Source: Erysipelotrichaceae bacterium
GTDB taxonomy: Bacteria > Bacillota_I > Bacilli_A > Erysipelotrichales > Erysipelotrichaceae
Assembly: GCA_024709285.1 (NCBI GenBank)
Contig: JANJWY010000225.1
Location: 1-6,509 of the forward strand
Reading direction: 5' to 3'
DNA length: 6,509 bases
The translations under genes and the position numbers were made by a program. The notes beneath the pieces are model-generated. The model saw only the letters and a list, made by a program, of their open reading frames with translations, made no database searches and was not told the origin of the DNA. Of this stretch, positions 1-5,712 are shown one piece after another; the stretch's first letter is position 1; every line of letters begins with the position of its first letter.

Positions 1-31
1 GTATATCTTAAACTGAAGAAGTGAACACTAT

Positions 32-628
32 ATGAAAAAAATCGAAAAAGATGCTCAAATTGAATTCGAAATAAAAGGTTCGAAGTTTATCGGATGGGTT
101 TCATCATGTGAAAGCGAAGAACAAGCGAAAATTTTCATACATTCTGTGAAGAAATCACATCCCAAAGCCAATCATCATTGCTCCGCTTATATCCTGTTCA
201 ATCCGGCAATTGAACGGTCCAATGACGATGGTGAACCCGCCTCAACCGCCGGACTGCCCATATTACAGGTTTTACGAGTAAGCGGACTTAGTGATGTTTG
301 CGCTGTGGTCGTTCGTTATTTCGGAGGTACCCTGCTTGGAAGGGGTGGATTGATCAAAGCATATACAGAAGCAACTTTTAAAGCCATCGAGACCGCCGGA
401 ATCAAAGAACTCAGACAAATGTCGGTCTACACTGTTGAGTTTCCGTATCCGATGATATCGATTGTGGAAAATCTGATTCAAAGGCAATGCACAATCCTTG
501 ATCGCGAATACAATGAACAAGCAAGAATATATTTTAAAACAGAAAATATCGACGAAATCCATTCGATTCTGATAGATTCAACCAAAGGTCAAGCCAAAAT
601 ACAACATATATCGACACAATGGGAGTAA
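32..628 (+). CDS. yigZ: YigZ/IMPACT (UPF0029) family protein, complete
   Basis: A 198-residue protein, the normal full length for the bacterial YigZ family. The N-terminal UPF0029/IMPACT domain (about residues 5-115) shows the family signatures: F-E-I-K-G-S-K-F-I near 12-20, DDGEP at 65-69 followed by TAG at 72-74, and RYFGGTLLGRGGL at 95-107. The C-terminal part (about 130-190) fits the small DUF1949-like alpha/beta domain usually fused to it. Family knowledge: eukaryotic IMPACT modulates the Gcn2 translation-stress kinase, while the bacterial proteins are conserved cytosolic proteins of unsettled role, possibly binding nucleic acid or ribosomes. The ATG at 32 is preceded by a modest GAAGTGA ribosome site. 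No clear promoter is visible in the 31 bases before it, so it may be read from an upstream gene. It has no obvious functional link to the zinc operon that follows. Family assignment is firm; molecular function is not known. Confidence 0.93.
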   Translation: MKKIEKDAQIEFEIKGSKFIGWVSSCESEEQAKIFIHSVKKSHPKANHHCSAYILFNPAIERSNDDGEPASTAGLPILQVLRVSGLSDVCAVVVRYFGGTLLGRGGLIKAYTEATFKAIETAGIKELRQMSVYTVEFPYPMISIVENLIQRQCTILDREYNEQARIYFKTENIDEIHSILIDSTKGQAKIQHISTQWE

Positions 629-653
629 ATGCAAATGCGAATCATTTGCATTT
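627..653. promoter_or_regulatory. Perfect 27-bp palindrome: candidate Zur operator, possibly also terminator of the upstream gene
   Basis: The arms AAATGCAAATG (627-637) and CATTTGCATTT (643-653) are perfect reverse complements, 11 bp each, around a 5-base centre CGAAT. The left arm starts in the yigZ stop codon. The right arm covers the -35 box of the zinc operon promoter. Odd-length symmetry, an AT-rich dyad and overlap with a promoter are what Fur-family operators look like, and a Fur-family gene closes the operon. The sequence does not match the Bacillus Zur box core as I remember it (TCGTAAT-N-ATTACGA), so the assignment rests on position and symmetry. The following T-rich stretch (654-663) means the same DNA could end yigZ transcripts, although a stem with only three G-C pairs would be a weak terminator. 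Confidence 0.6.
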
Positions 654-673
654 TTATTTTTTCTTGTTATACT
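646..673 (+). promoter_or_regulatory. Sigma-A-type promoter of the zinc transport operon
   Basis: The -35 box TTGCAT (646-651) and -10 box TATACT (668-673) are separated by 16 bases, and a TGT directly before the -10 (665-667) gives an extended -10. A second TATACT follows at 673-678 but is badly spaced. Transcription would start near 680, leaving a leader of only about 12 bases in front of the znuA-like start. The -35 box lies inside the 627-653 palindrome, so a repressor bound there would block RNA polymerase. Confidence 0.65.
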
Positions 674-680
674 ATACTGC

Positions 681-688
681 GGAGGAAG
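681..688 (+). promoter_or_regulatory. Ribosome binding site fixing the start of the zinc-binding lipoprotein
   Basis: GGAGGAAG lies 6 bases (counted from GGAGG) before the ATG at 692. The same frame is open back to an ATG at 629, but that would add 21 residues, place the start inside the palindrome and upstream of the promoter, and lie directly against the yigZ stop with no ribosome site. Starting at 692 also puts the lipoprotein signal peptide exactly at the N-terminus. Confidence 0.85.
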
Positions 689-691
689 TTT

Positions 692-1624
692 ATGAAAAAA
701 ACCTTAGTTATCTTATTTGTCGGATTTATGCTCATCTTAAATGGCTGTGCACCGACTCAACCTGAAAGTGAAAAAATTACAGTGATAACATCCCTGTTCC
801 CGCAATATGACTTCGTTCGTCAAATCGCAAAAGATAAAGTCAACGTATCTTTGCTTTTACCTGCCGGAGTTGAACCTCATTCGTTTGAACCTACCCCTCA
901 AACCATCGTGACCATCGGTGATGCGGACATATTCATTTATACCAATACCATGATGGAACCCTGGATTGAGAAGGTTGTTGACAACGTGGTTAATGAAGAC
1001 CTTCTGATTGTAGAAAGTTCTCTGGGAATAGAGTATATCGAACATTCTGAAGAAGAGGAGCACGAGGAAGAGGAAGAAGAGGAACACGGGGAACTTGACC
1101 CGCATGTATGGCTTGATCCGTTGAATGCCAAGATAATGGCCCAAAACATCCTGACCGCACTCATTGAAGTTGATCCTGAGAATTCCGATTTCTATCAAAC
1201 CAACGCAAATGCCCTGTTTTTACAGTTAGATGAACTGAAAGCAGAATATGATGCCGTTTTTGCGAATCCTGCACATAGAACCATTATTTATGGCGGACAC
1301 TTCGCCTTTGGTTATTTAGCCGATCGTTACGGACTTGAGATTCTCTCGCCGTATACCGGATTTTCACCCAATGCTGAACCGACACCTCAAGCCATCGTCG
1401 AATTAATCAATCGAATGACCGAACTGAACATAAAGACGATCTACTATCAAGAATTGATTGATCCTAAAACTGCCCGTGTCATCGCTGAACAAACCGGCGC
1501 AAAGATGGTACTTTTACACGGTGCACACAATGTAACTACAGAAGAACTGCAGGCTGGCGCAACCTATGTTTCCATCATGCGTGAAAACGCACAAAAACTG
1601 ATGGAAGGGTTCAAGAATGAGTAG
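692..1624 (+). CDS. znuA: Zinc ABC transporter substrate-binding lipoprotein (ZnuA/AdcA-like)
   Basis: A 310-residue extracytoplasmic metal-binding protein of the cluster 9 (SBP_bac_9/TroA-like) family, which captures Zn2+ (or Mn2+) and hands it to the permease. Residues 1-18 form a lipoprotein signal peptide (KK, hydrophobic core, lipobox LNGC), with C19 the lipidated residue anchoring it in the membrane. The expected metal-ligand histidines are visible: H63 in PHSFEPTP, H138 in DPHVWLDP and H203 in GGHFAFGYLADRYGL. The third being His favours zinc over manganese. Between the first two lies an acidic loop (114-134) with His at 118, 124 and 132, matching the position of the His-rich loop of zinc-binding family members but mostly Glu. 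The C-terminal LLHGAHNVTTEE stretch also adds His. It is first in the operon, and its end overlaps the ATPase gene by 8 bases. Zinc specificity is inferred from ligands, loop and the neighbouring Fur-family gene. Confidence 0.93.
   Translation: MKKTLVILFVGFMLILNGCAPTQPESEKITVITSLFPQYDFVRQIAKDKVNVSLLLPAGVEPHSFEPTPQTIVTIGDADIFIYTNTMMEPWIEKVVDNVVNEDLLIVESSLGIEYIEHSEEEEHEEEEEEEHGELDPHVWLDPLNAKIMAQNILTALIEVDPENSDFYQTNANALFLQLDELKAEYDAVFANPAHRTIIYGGHFAFGYLADRYGLEILSPYTGFSPNAEPTPQAIVELINRMTELNIKTIYYQELIDPKTARVIAEQTGAKMVLLHGAHNVTTEELQAGATYVSIMRENAQKLMEGFKNE
1049..1100 (+). repeat. Purine-rich low-complexity tract encoding the Glu/His loop
   Basis: An almost uninterrupted run of GAA/GAG codons, broken by CAC codons at 1061 and 1085, encodes residues 120-134 of the substrate-binding protein. 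Mixed GAA and GAG use means it is not a perfect microsatellite, but such a tract can change length by slippage. It also creates a spurious serine-rich open frame on the opposite strand. Confidence 0.7.
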
Positions 1625-2357
1625 CCTGGTTTCCATTGAAAATGTAACCGTCCGATATGGACGGTTTACTGCTTGTGATTCCATCAGCTTTGAAATCAAC
1701 GCAAATGATTACTTAGCGATCGTCGGGCCCAATGGTTCGGGAAAGACGACCATGATGAAAACACTGCTAGGCCTGATTCCGGTATCTGAGGGAGAAATCC
1801 GATTTTCCTCGGATTTTCGCTTTGATCAAATCGGCTATTTATCTCAAAAAGTGAATACCCAAGGGAAACACTTCCCGGCAACCGTACATGAAATCATAAC
1901 AACCGGATTTCCAAGTTCTATGAAGAATCTTCCAATAAAAGATAAAGAGCGTATGATCCGCTCGGTAACTTCATTGCTTGGTATAAAAGACCTTCTTCCC
2001 ATACGAATCGGCTATCTTTCCGGCGGTCAGCAACAGCGTGTCATGCTTGCACGGGCATTGGTACACAAACCCAAACTGCTCATTTTAGATGAGCCGACCA
2101 GCGCCCTCGACCCTCAGATACGAGATGAGTTTTATCAGTTGATCCAACATTTGCATCAGCATGAACATGTGACCATCGTACTGATTTCCCATGATTTGCA
2201 ATCAGTAAGTCTGTATGCCACGAAAATTCTCTATCTTGATCAGTCCGTCGTTTTCTTTGGAGATAGCGATGCTCTTTGTGAATCTGAGGCTATCGCTCAA
2301 CGGATAGGCGTACAAGCTGCAGCTTCGTTGTGCAGGAGGAAAGAACATGAACATTGA
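1617..2357 (+). CDS. znuC: Zinc/manganese ABC transporter ATP-binding protein (ZnuC-like)
   Basis: A 246-residue ABC ATPase that powers metal import from the cytoplasmic face. All core motifs are intact: Walker A GPNGSGKTT (37-45), Q-loop Gln at 77 (GYLSQK), signature LSGGQQQR (134-141), Walker B LLILDEP (154-160), D-loop SALD (162-165) and switch His at 192 (LISHD). Length and motif spacing are normal for the metal-type ABC family. The short C-terminal tail ends HEH. The ATG at 1617 follows GGAAGGG (1603-1609) by 7 bases and overlaps the end of the substrate-binding gene by 8 bases; its own end overlaps the permease gene by 11 bases, so translational coupling is likely. The family assignment is certain; zinc as substrate follows from the neighbours. 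Confidence 0.94.
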   Translation: MSSLVSIENVTVRYGRFTACDSISFEINANDYLAIVGPNGSGKTTMMKTLLGLIPVSEGEIRFSSDFRFDQIGYLSQKVNTQGKHFPATVHEIITTGFPSSMKNLPIKDKERMIRSVTSLLGIKDLLPIRIGYLSGGQQQRVMLARALVHKPKLLILDEPTSALDPQIRDEFYQLIQHLHQHEHVTIVLISHDLQSVSLYATKILYLDQSVVFFGDSDALCESEAIAQRIGVQAAASLCRRKEHEH

Positions 2358-3171
2358 TATCATCATTTCTGCCCTGCAATATACATTTATGCAACGAGCC
2401 TTGTTGGTGGGAATCATGATTGCCATAAGTTCCAGTTTTCTGGGAATATTCCTCGTTCTGAGACGTTATTCCATGATTGGTGACGGCTTGGCTCATGTCA
2501 GCTTTGCGACGGTAGCCTTTGCACTATTATTTCAACAGTCCCCACTGATCATCTCAATTCCCATTGTCATTCTGGCTTCCTTTTTGATTTTGAAGCTCAG
2601 CGAAGAAAACCGGATTGGCGGTGATGCGGCTATCGGGCTGGTTGCCTCGTTCTCTGTTGCGTTAGGGGTGTTTGTATCTTCTTTAGCTAAAGGATTCAAT
2701 GTTGACTTGTTCAGTTATCTCTTTGGCAGCATCTTGGTCATCGGTCAGAGTGATGTTATATTTTCGATAATCTTGTCCATCACGGTTATTGGTGTCATAC
2801 TTTTCTATTTTCAAGACCTCTTTGCGCTGACGTATGATGAAGAGTATGCGGTCGTGATGGGTAAGAAACCCAAGAAACTGTCTCGGATACTAGCCGTATT
2901 GACATCCATAACCATCGTATTGGGAATTCGAGTCGTGGGTACGATGCTCATATCCAGTTTGATCATATTTCCAACAGTCACGGCTTTACAGTTAAACCGC
3001 GGATTCAAACAGACGATTGCTTTAGCAATCATCATTTCCATATCCGCAGTTGTACTTGGCATATTCGCATCCTTCGCATTCAATTTCCCTACCGGATCTA
3101 CCATCGTTTTGGTTAACAGTGCATTCTTTGCCATTTCATTTCTCATCCGAGTTATAAAAGGAGGAAACTAA
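2347..3171 (+). CDS. znuB: Zinc/manganese ABC transporter permease (ZnuB-like, ABC-3 family)
   Basis: A 274-residue, very hydrophobic protein with about seven to nine membrane segments, typical of ABC-3 family permeases that dimerise to form the metal channel. Recognisable family stretches are RRYSMIGDGLAHVSFATVA (39-57), the cytoplasmic region that contacts the ATPase; GDAAIGLVASFSVALGV; DLFSYLFGSIL; LTYDEEYAVVMG; VGTMLISSLIIFPTVTALQL; and FNFPTGSTIVLV near the C-terminus. The ATG at 2347 has a strong AGGAGGA site (2334-2340) six bases upstream, located inside the end of the ATPase gene. The stop TAA shares one base with the next start (TAATG at 3169-3173), so all four genes of the operon are overlapped or fused end to start. 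Confidence 0.94.
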   Translation: MNIDIIISALQYTFMQRALLVGIMIAISSSFLGIFLVLRRYSMIGDGLAHVSFATVAFALLFQQSPLIISIPIVILASFLILKLSEENRIGGDAAIGLVASFSVALGVFVSSLAKGFNVDLFSYLFGSILVIGQSDVIFSIILSITVIGVILFYFQDLFALTYDEEYAVVMGKKPKKLSRILAVLTSITIVLGIRVVGTMLISSLIIFPTVTALQLNRGFKQTIALAIIISISAVVLGIFASFAFNFPTGSTIVLVNSAFFAISFLIRVIKGGN

Positions 3172-3599
3172 TGAAATCAATGTCATCACGAGCTTTGCTA
3201 GACAATGCTAATCTGAAGTATTCTCGTCAGCGAGAAGGATTACTTGATGTATTAAAAGAACAGAAGACTCCAATTACAATAGACCAATTGGATGAATTAG
3301 TTCGAGCAAAAAAATTATCCATTAATTTATCCACGATATACCGTATTTTGGAAGCCTTTTTAAAGCATGATATGATTGAAAAGACGTTCAACATCACAAT
3401 GCAATCCTATGTGATTGAGTTAAAACATTCGCACCACCGACATTATCTGATATGTCTGGATTGTCAGAAAATGATACCCATTCAACAATGTCCCATGCAT
3501 GATATCGTTGAACACATAGAAAAAGAGCAGAACTTTCATGTGTCTGCTCATCAATTGGAAATCTATGGCTATTGCTCGGATTGTATCAAGAATCACTAG
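3171..3599 (+). CDS. zur: Fur-family metal-responsive repressor, probably Zur
   Basis: A 142-residue regulator of normal Fur length. The N-terminal winged helix (about 10-85) includes the recognition-helix stretch NLSTIYRILEAF (52-63). The C-terminal dimerisation and metal-sensing half carries the HxHHxH cluster at 86-91, a C-x2-C at 95/98 and a second C-x2-C at 135/138, the standard Cys4 structural zinc site of the family; H110, H115, H123, H127 and C107 are further possible ligands. Zur rather than Fur, PerR or Mur is inferred from its place as last gene of a zinc-type importer operon. In that role it would bind DNA when zinc is plentiful and shut off the operon, including itself, probably through the 627-653 palindrome. 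It starts at ATG 3171 after a strong AAAAGGAGG (3156-3164). Its last 14 bases overlap a convergent gene. Confidence 0.9.
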   Translation: MKSMSSRALLDNANLKYSRQREGLLDVLKEQKTPITIDQLDELVRAKKLSINLSTIYRILEAFLKHDMIEKTFNITMQSYVIELKHSHHRHYLICLDCQKMIPIQQCPMHDIVEHIEKEQNFHVSAHQLEIYGYCSDCIKNH

Positions 3600-4164
3600 A
3601 CACCGAATCTTCGGTGTTTTCTTTTGGTTCGGGCTGCGGATCACCCAGTTTTTCTTCGACTTCAAACTCAACTTCCGCTTCAGCAAGTTCTTCCTTTTCA
3701 GCTTCAATGATCTGATTTTCAGTGCGGATGCGATAAGCTCCAAACATGCCGCCAGCTAACAATCCCATCACGACTAAATGTATTATAAAATTGATGGTGA
3801 CATACCCCACGCTGAATACTTCGCCTTTATACCAAGCAAACATCGTAGTTACGTCAAGCAATAAAACTGAGAAAAGGAAAATTCCGTATTTCAACGCACG
3901 GGTAAAATAAAGAATATTTAACAACATGATTATAAATAAAACAGCGGTTATCCCCATCACGATGGATGATGCCACTTCTCCGATGATTGAAAATCCAATG
4001 AGACTCATGATGATCGGCATCAGAAAGAAACTGCCTTCCAGTGTCAGCATCTGATTTGGGCTGACCAAAAATCCGAACACGGTCGGAATCATAAAGCCGA
4101 TGAAAGCGGCTTGAGCTATCCAAATCAACAATTGATTTCTGGAAATTTTTTTCAAATGAATCAC
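3586..4164 (-). CDS. Membrane protein of unknown function with acidic cytoplasmic tail
   Basis: A 192-residue protein I do not recognise. It has five predicted membrane helices (about residues 12-33, 45-62, 66-87, 93-110 and 120-143), with basic residues at the N-terminus and at 145-147 suggesting the N-terminus is inside. A hydrophilic, strongly acidic tail follows (148-192, rich in Glu, with PQPEP and a serine-rich end). The first codon of the longest frame is GTG (4164); an alternative TTG at 4155 gives MKKISRNQ and is preceded by GGGTGAT, which pairs well with the 16S anti-SD, so the start is uncertain. It is monocistronic, lies convergent to the regulator gene with a 14-base overlap at the 3' ends, and is separated from the upstream PLP enzyme gene by a terminator. 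Nothing in the sequence points to a role in metal transport. Confidence 0.8.
   Translation of the reverse strand: MIHLKKISRNQLLIWIAQAAFIGFMIPTVFGFLVSPNQMLTLEGSFFLMPIIMSLIGFSIIGEVASSIVMGITAVLFIIMLLNILYFTRALKYGIFLFSVLLLDVTTMFAWYKGEVFSVGYVTINFIIHLVVMGLLAGGMFGAYRIRTENQIIEAEKEELAEAEVEFEVEEKLGDPQPEPKENTEDSVSSDS
3600..3625 (+). terminator. Intrinsic terminator of the zinc operon
   Basis: Directly after the TAG of the regulator gene, ACACCGA (3600-3606) pairs with TCGGTGT (3611-3617) around a short ATCT loop, followed by TTTTCTTTT (3617-3625). The stem is 7-8 bp with four G-C pairs. The hairpin lies inside the last codons of the convergent membrane protein gene, so it is also coding sequence on the other strand. 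Confidence 0.85.
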
Positions 4165-4176
4165 CCGATTCTTCTC

Positions 4177-4184
4177 TTTATATA
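4177..4184 (-). promoter_or_regulatory. Weak possible -10 region for the acidic-tail membrane protein
   Basis: Read on the minus strand this is TATATAAA, but no good -35 box lies 16-18 bases upstream of it. Transcription would start near 4171, which fits the TTG start at 4155 better than the GTG at 4164. A promoter is expected in this 72-base gap because the upstream gene ends in a terminator. Confidence 0.3.
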
Positions 4185-4213
4185 CTCATTCTACACCACA
4201 TCCTGATTTAAAT

Positions 4214-4238
4214 GAAATAAAAAGCGCTTTTCGCGCTT
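4214..4238 (-). terminator. Intrinsic terminator of the cysteine synthase-family gene
   Basis: On the minus strand AAGCGC (4238-4233) pairs with GCGCTT (4227-4222) around a GAAAA loop, followed by TTTTTATTTC. The stem begins inside the TAA stop of the gene. The hairpin is compact and GC-rich with a T-run, so it is convincing. Confidence 0.85.
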
Positions 4239-5301
4239 ACTTAACATCCAGTTCTAACATCTGTACATGCTTTCGACAAGTGATGCATGAGCGCTTATGC
4301 GAAATGACATGTAAGAGTTTGATGTCTTTACTAAGATAATGATCTTCCATTATTTCTTCTTTCATAAGGTCGGTCGTCAAATATTTCTTATTGTCATCCG
4401 AAAAAACCGTGACTACCGAGCGGGTACTGCCCAAGCGGTTTTGTGCCATCAATGCCCCGATAAAATTTGCACCGGAAGAAATTCCGACGCCTAATCCCAA
4501 GTGTCTTGATAACATTTGTGACATAAGAATGGCATCCCCATCATCCACGGATAAAATATCATCTACCAATGAAAAGTCCAATAGCGGCGGTACAAATTCA
4601 TCTGAAATGCCGGCAATGCGATGGACACCGGTTTTATGTCCTGTGGATAATGTCGGTGACGATGCCGGCTCGATGGCGAACACTTGCAAATCACTGTATC
4701 GTTCTTTCAGATACTCGGATATTCCGGTAATCGTTCCGCCGGTGCCTACACCAGCCACAAACGCATCTATGAAGTGATTATTATCTTTCATCTGGAAATA
4801 TATTTCAGGAGCTGTGGAATGGTAATGGCTGTCCCTGTTATCCTTGTTGGCGAATTGATCCGGAAGAAATACATGGCCTTTATCCTTGGCGTACCGTTGA
4901 GTCAGTGATACACTCCCCACAAATCCGCCTTCTTCTTTGGATACCGTTCTTATACTCGCTCCATAACTTTTAATCAATCGTTTTCGTTCTTCACTCATCC
5001 ACTCCGGCATGAATATGGTCACCGGATGATTGAGAATTGCGCCGATGGCCGAAAATGATATCCCGGTATTGCCACTGGTCGCTTCAACGATTTCATCATT
5101 ATTGCTGATTTCATGGCGAAGATAGGCTTGTTCAAGCACGTACAAGGCCATTCGGTCTTTAATGCTCCCGGTCAGATTGTAATATTCAGCTTTCGCAAAC
5201 AATACCCTCGGCTCATTTTTATATTGAAAGTGGATTTCGAGCAACGGCGTGTTCCCAATCAGGCTATGAAGACTCTGGAGCTTCTCTTTCATTTCTTTCA
5301 T
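4237..5301 (-). CDS. Cysteine synthase-family PLP enzyme with C-terminal Cys-pair extension
   Basis: A 354-residue fold-type II PLP enzyme of the cysteine synthase/cystathionine beta-synthase family, likely making L-cysteine from an activated serine and sulfide in the cytosol. Visible active-site features are the Schiff-base lysine K48 in NLTGSIKDR (42-50), the substrate loop TSGNTG (75-80), the phosphate-binding GVGTGGT (184-190) and the cofactor-contact GISSGA (273-278). The core ends near residue 315; beyond it a tail of about 35 residues carries C339 and C342 (C-I-T-C) flanked by His335 and His345. Classic CysK enzymes are about 310 residues and lack this. GISDEFVP (231-238) also replaces the usual GIGAGFIP loop, so the exact substrate (O-acetylserine, O-phosphoserine, serine or homocysteine) is open. 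I chose ATG 5301, preceded by GGTGGT seven bases upstream; the frame opens at a TTG (5316) and has another ATG at 5292. It has its own promoter and terminator. Confidence 0.88.
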   Translation of the reverse strand: MKEMKEKLQSLHSLIGNTPLLEIHFQYKNEPRVLFAKAEYYNLTGSIKDRMALYVLEQAYLRHEISNNDEIVEATSGNTGISFSAIGAILNHPVTIFMPEWMSEERKRLIKSYGASIRTVSKEEGGFVGSVSLTQRYAKDKGHVFLPDQFANKDNRDSHYHSTAPEIYFQMKDNNHFIDAFVAGVGTGGTITGISEYLKERYSDLQVFAIEPASSPTLSTGHKTGVHRIAGISDEFVPPLLDFSLVDDILSVDDGDAILMSQMLSRHLGLGVGISSGANFIGALMAQNRLGSTRSVVTVFSDDNKKYLTTDLMKEEIMEDHYLSKDIKLLHVISHKRSCITCRKHVQMLELDVK

Positions 5302-5326
5302 AATTTGTACCACCAATTTTCATGAA

Positions 5327-5354
5327 ATCATATCATACACACAGTCAATGTCAA
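5327..5354 (-). promoter_or_regulatory. Sigma-A-type promoter of the cysteine synthase-family gene
   Basis: On the minus strand a perfect -35 TTGACA (5354-5349) is followed after 16 bases by -10 TATGAT (5332-5327), with TGA immediately before it forming an extended -10. A second TATGAT at 5337-5332 is too close to the -35 box. Transcription would start near 5320, giving a leader of about 19 bases to the ATG at 5301. No T-box, SAM riboswitch or other leader structure fits in so short a leader. Confidence 0.8.
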
Positions 5355-5377
5355 TATGCATTCAGTCATTTGATAAC

Positions 5378-5408
5378 GAAAACAAAAAAGGAATCAATCG
5401 ATCCCTTT
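5378..5408 (-). terminator. Intrinsic terminator of the right-hand membrane protein operon
   Basis: On the minus strand AAAGGGATC (5408-5400) pairs with GATTCCTTT (5395-5387) around the loop GATT, with one G-U pair in nine, followed by TTTGTTTT (a run of six T when the base of the stem is counted). The stem overlaps the TAA stop of the 92-residue gene. It insulates that operon from the cysteine synthase promoter just beyond. Confidence 0.8.
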
Positions 5409-5685
5409 AGTCAATGATTCTGTCTGTTTCTTTGTTTATGATCAATTGGCGGATTTTCGGCAAAGCTCTGAGTAATGTAACTGCCAAAAATACACTCAAG
5501 AGAATAAAGAACCCCCGAGTAATAACATCATCGCGCACAACAAGCGAAAGGTAACCCGCAAGACACATAGCAATGAAAATAATTGCATATGCAATCAGCT
5601 TTATCGTACGGTTGGTCTGATTGCTTTTCACTGCGTGAAAAACAATATCTAATACCATAGCTAGAAAATCAACCAAAGCATCCAT
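5407..5685 (-). CDS. Small two-helix membrane protein, unknown function
   Basis: A 92-residue protein that I do not recognise. It has an N-terminal hydrophobic, possibly amphipathic stretch (about 1-18), then a basic segment and two clear membrane helices (about 29-49 and 57-73), ending in a charged basic/acidic tail. The ATG at 5685 is preceded by GGGGGT five bases upstream, an all-G variant of the usual ribosome site. It follows the 166-residue membrane protein gene by 27 bases on the same strand and is closed by a terminator, so it is the last gene of that operon. The real status of the gene is supported by spacing, ribosome site and terminator position rather than by homology. Confidence 0.75.
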   Translation of the reverse strand: MDALVDFLAMVLDIVFHAVKSNQTNRTIKLIAYAIIFIAMCLAGYLSLVVRDDVITRGFFILLSVFLAVTLLRALPKIRQLIINKETDRIID

Positions 5686-5712
5686 AAATTACCCCCATAA
5701 ATTTCAAAAACA

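Noticed and set aside
629..691. An N-terminal extension of the zinc-binding protein from an ATG at 629
   Set aside because: It would start inside the palindrome and before the promoter, has no ribosome site, and would bury the lipoprotein signal peptide. ATG 692 with GGAGGAAG is far better.
937..1164. Minus-strand open frame rich in Ser and Cys
   Set aside because: It is the antisense reading of the GAA/GAG Glu tract of the zinc-binding protein, with no ribosome site or family resemblance.
3420..3743. Minus-strand frame rich in Lys and Leu overlapping the regulator and membrane protein genes
   Set aside because: It shadows two better-supported genes on both strands and spans the terminator hairpin.
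4165..4236. Possible small RNA or riboswitch in the gap before the acidic-tail membrane protein gene
   Set aside because: Only 72 bases, and the only structure seen is the terminator of the neighbouring gene.
4391..4777. Plus-strand open frame of 128 codons
   Set aside because: It lies wholly inside the PLP enzyme gene, whose motifs are intact in the opposite frame.
5349..5376. A possible second copy of the 627-653 operator upstream of the cysteine synthase-family gene (words CAAATG and ATGCAT occur there)
   Set aside because: The half-sites do not form a dyad with the same 5-base spacing and one arm has an insertion, so the likeness is weak and expected by chance in AT-rich DNA.
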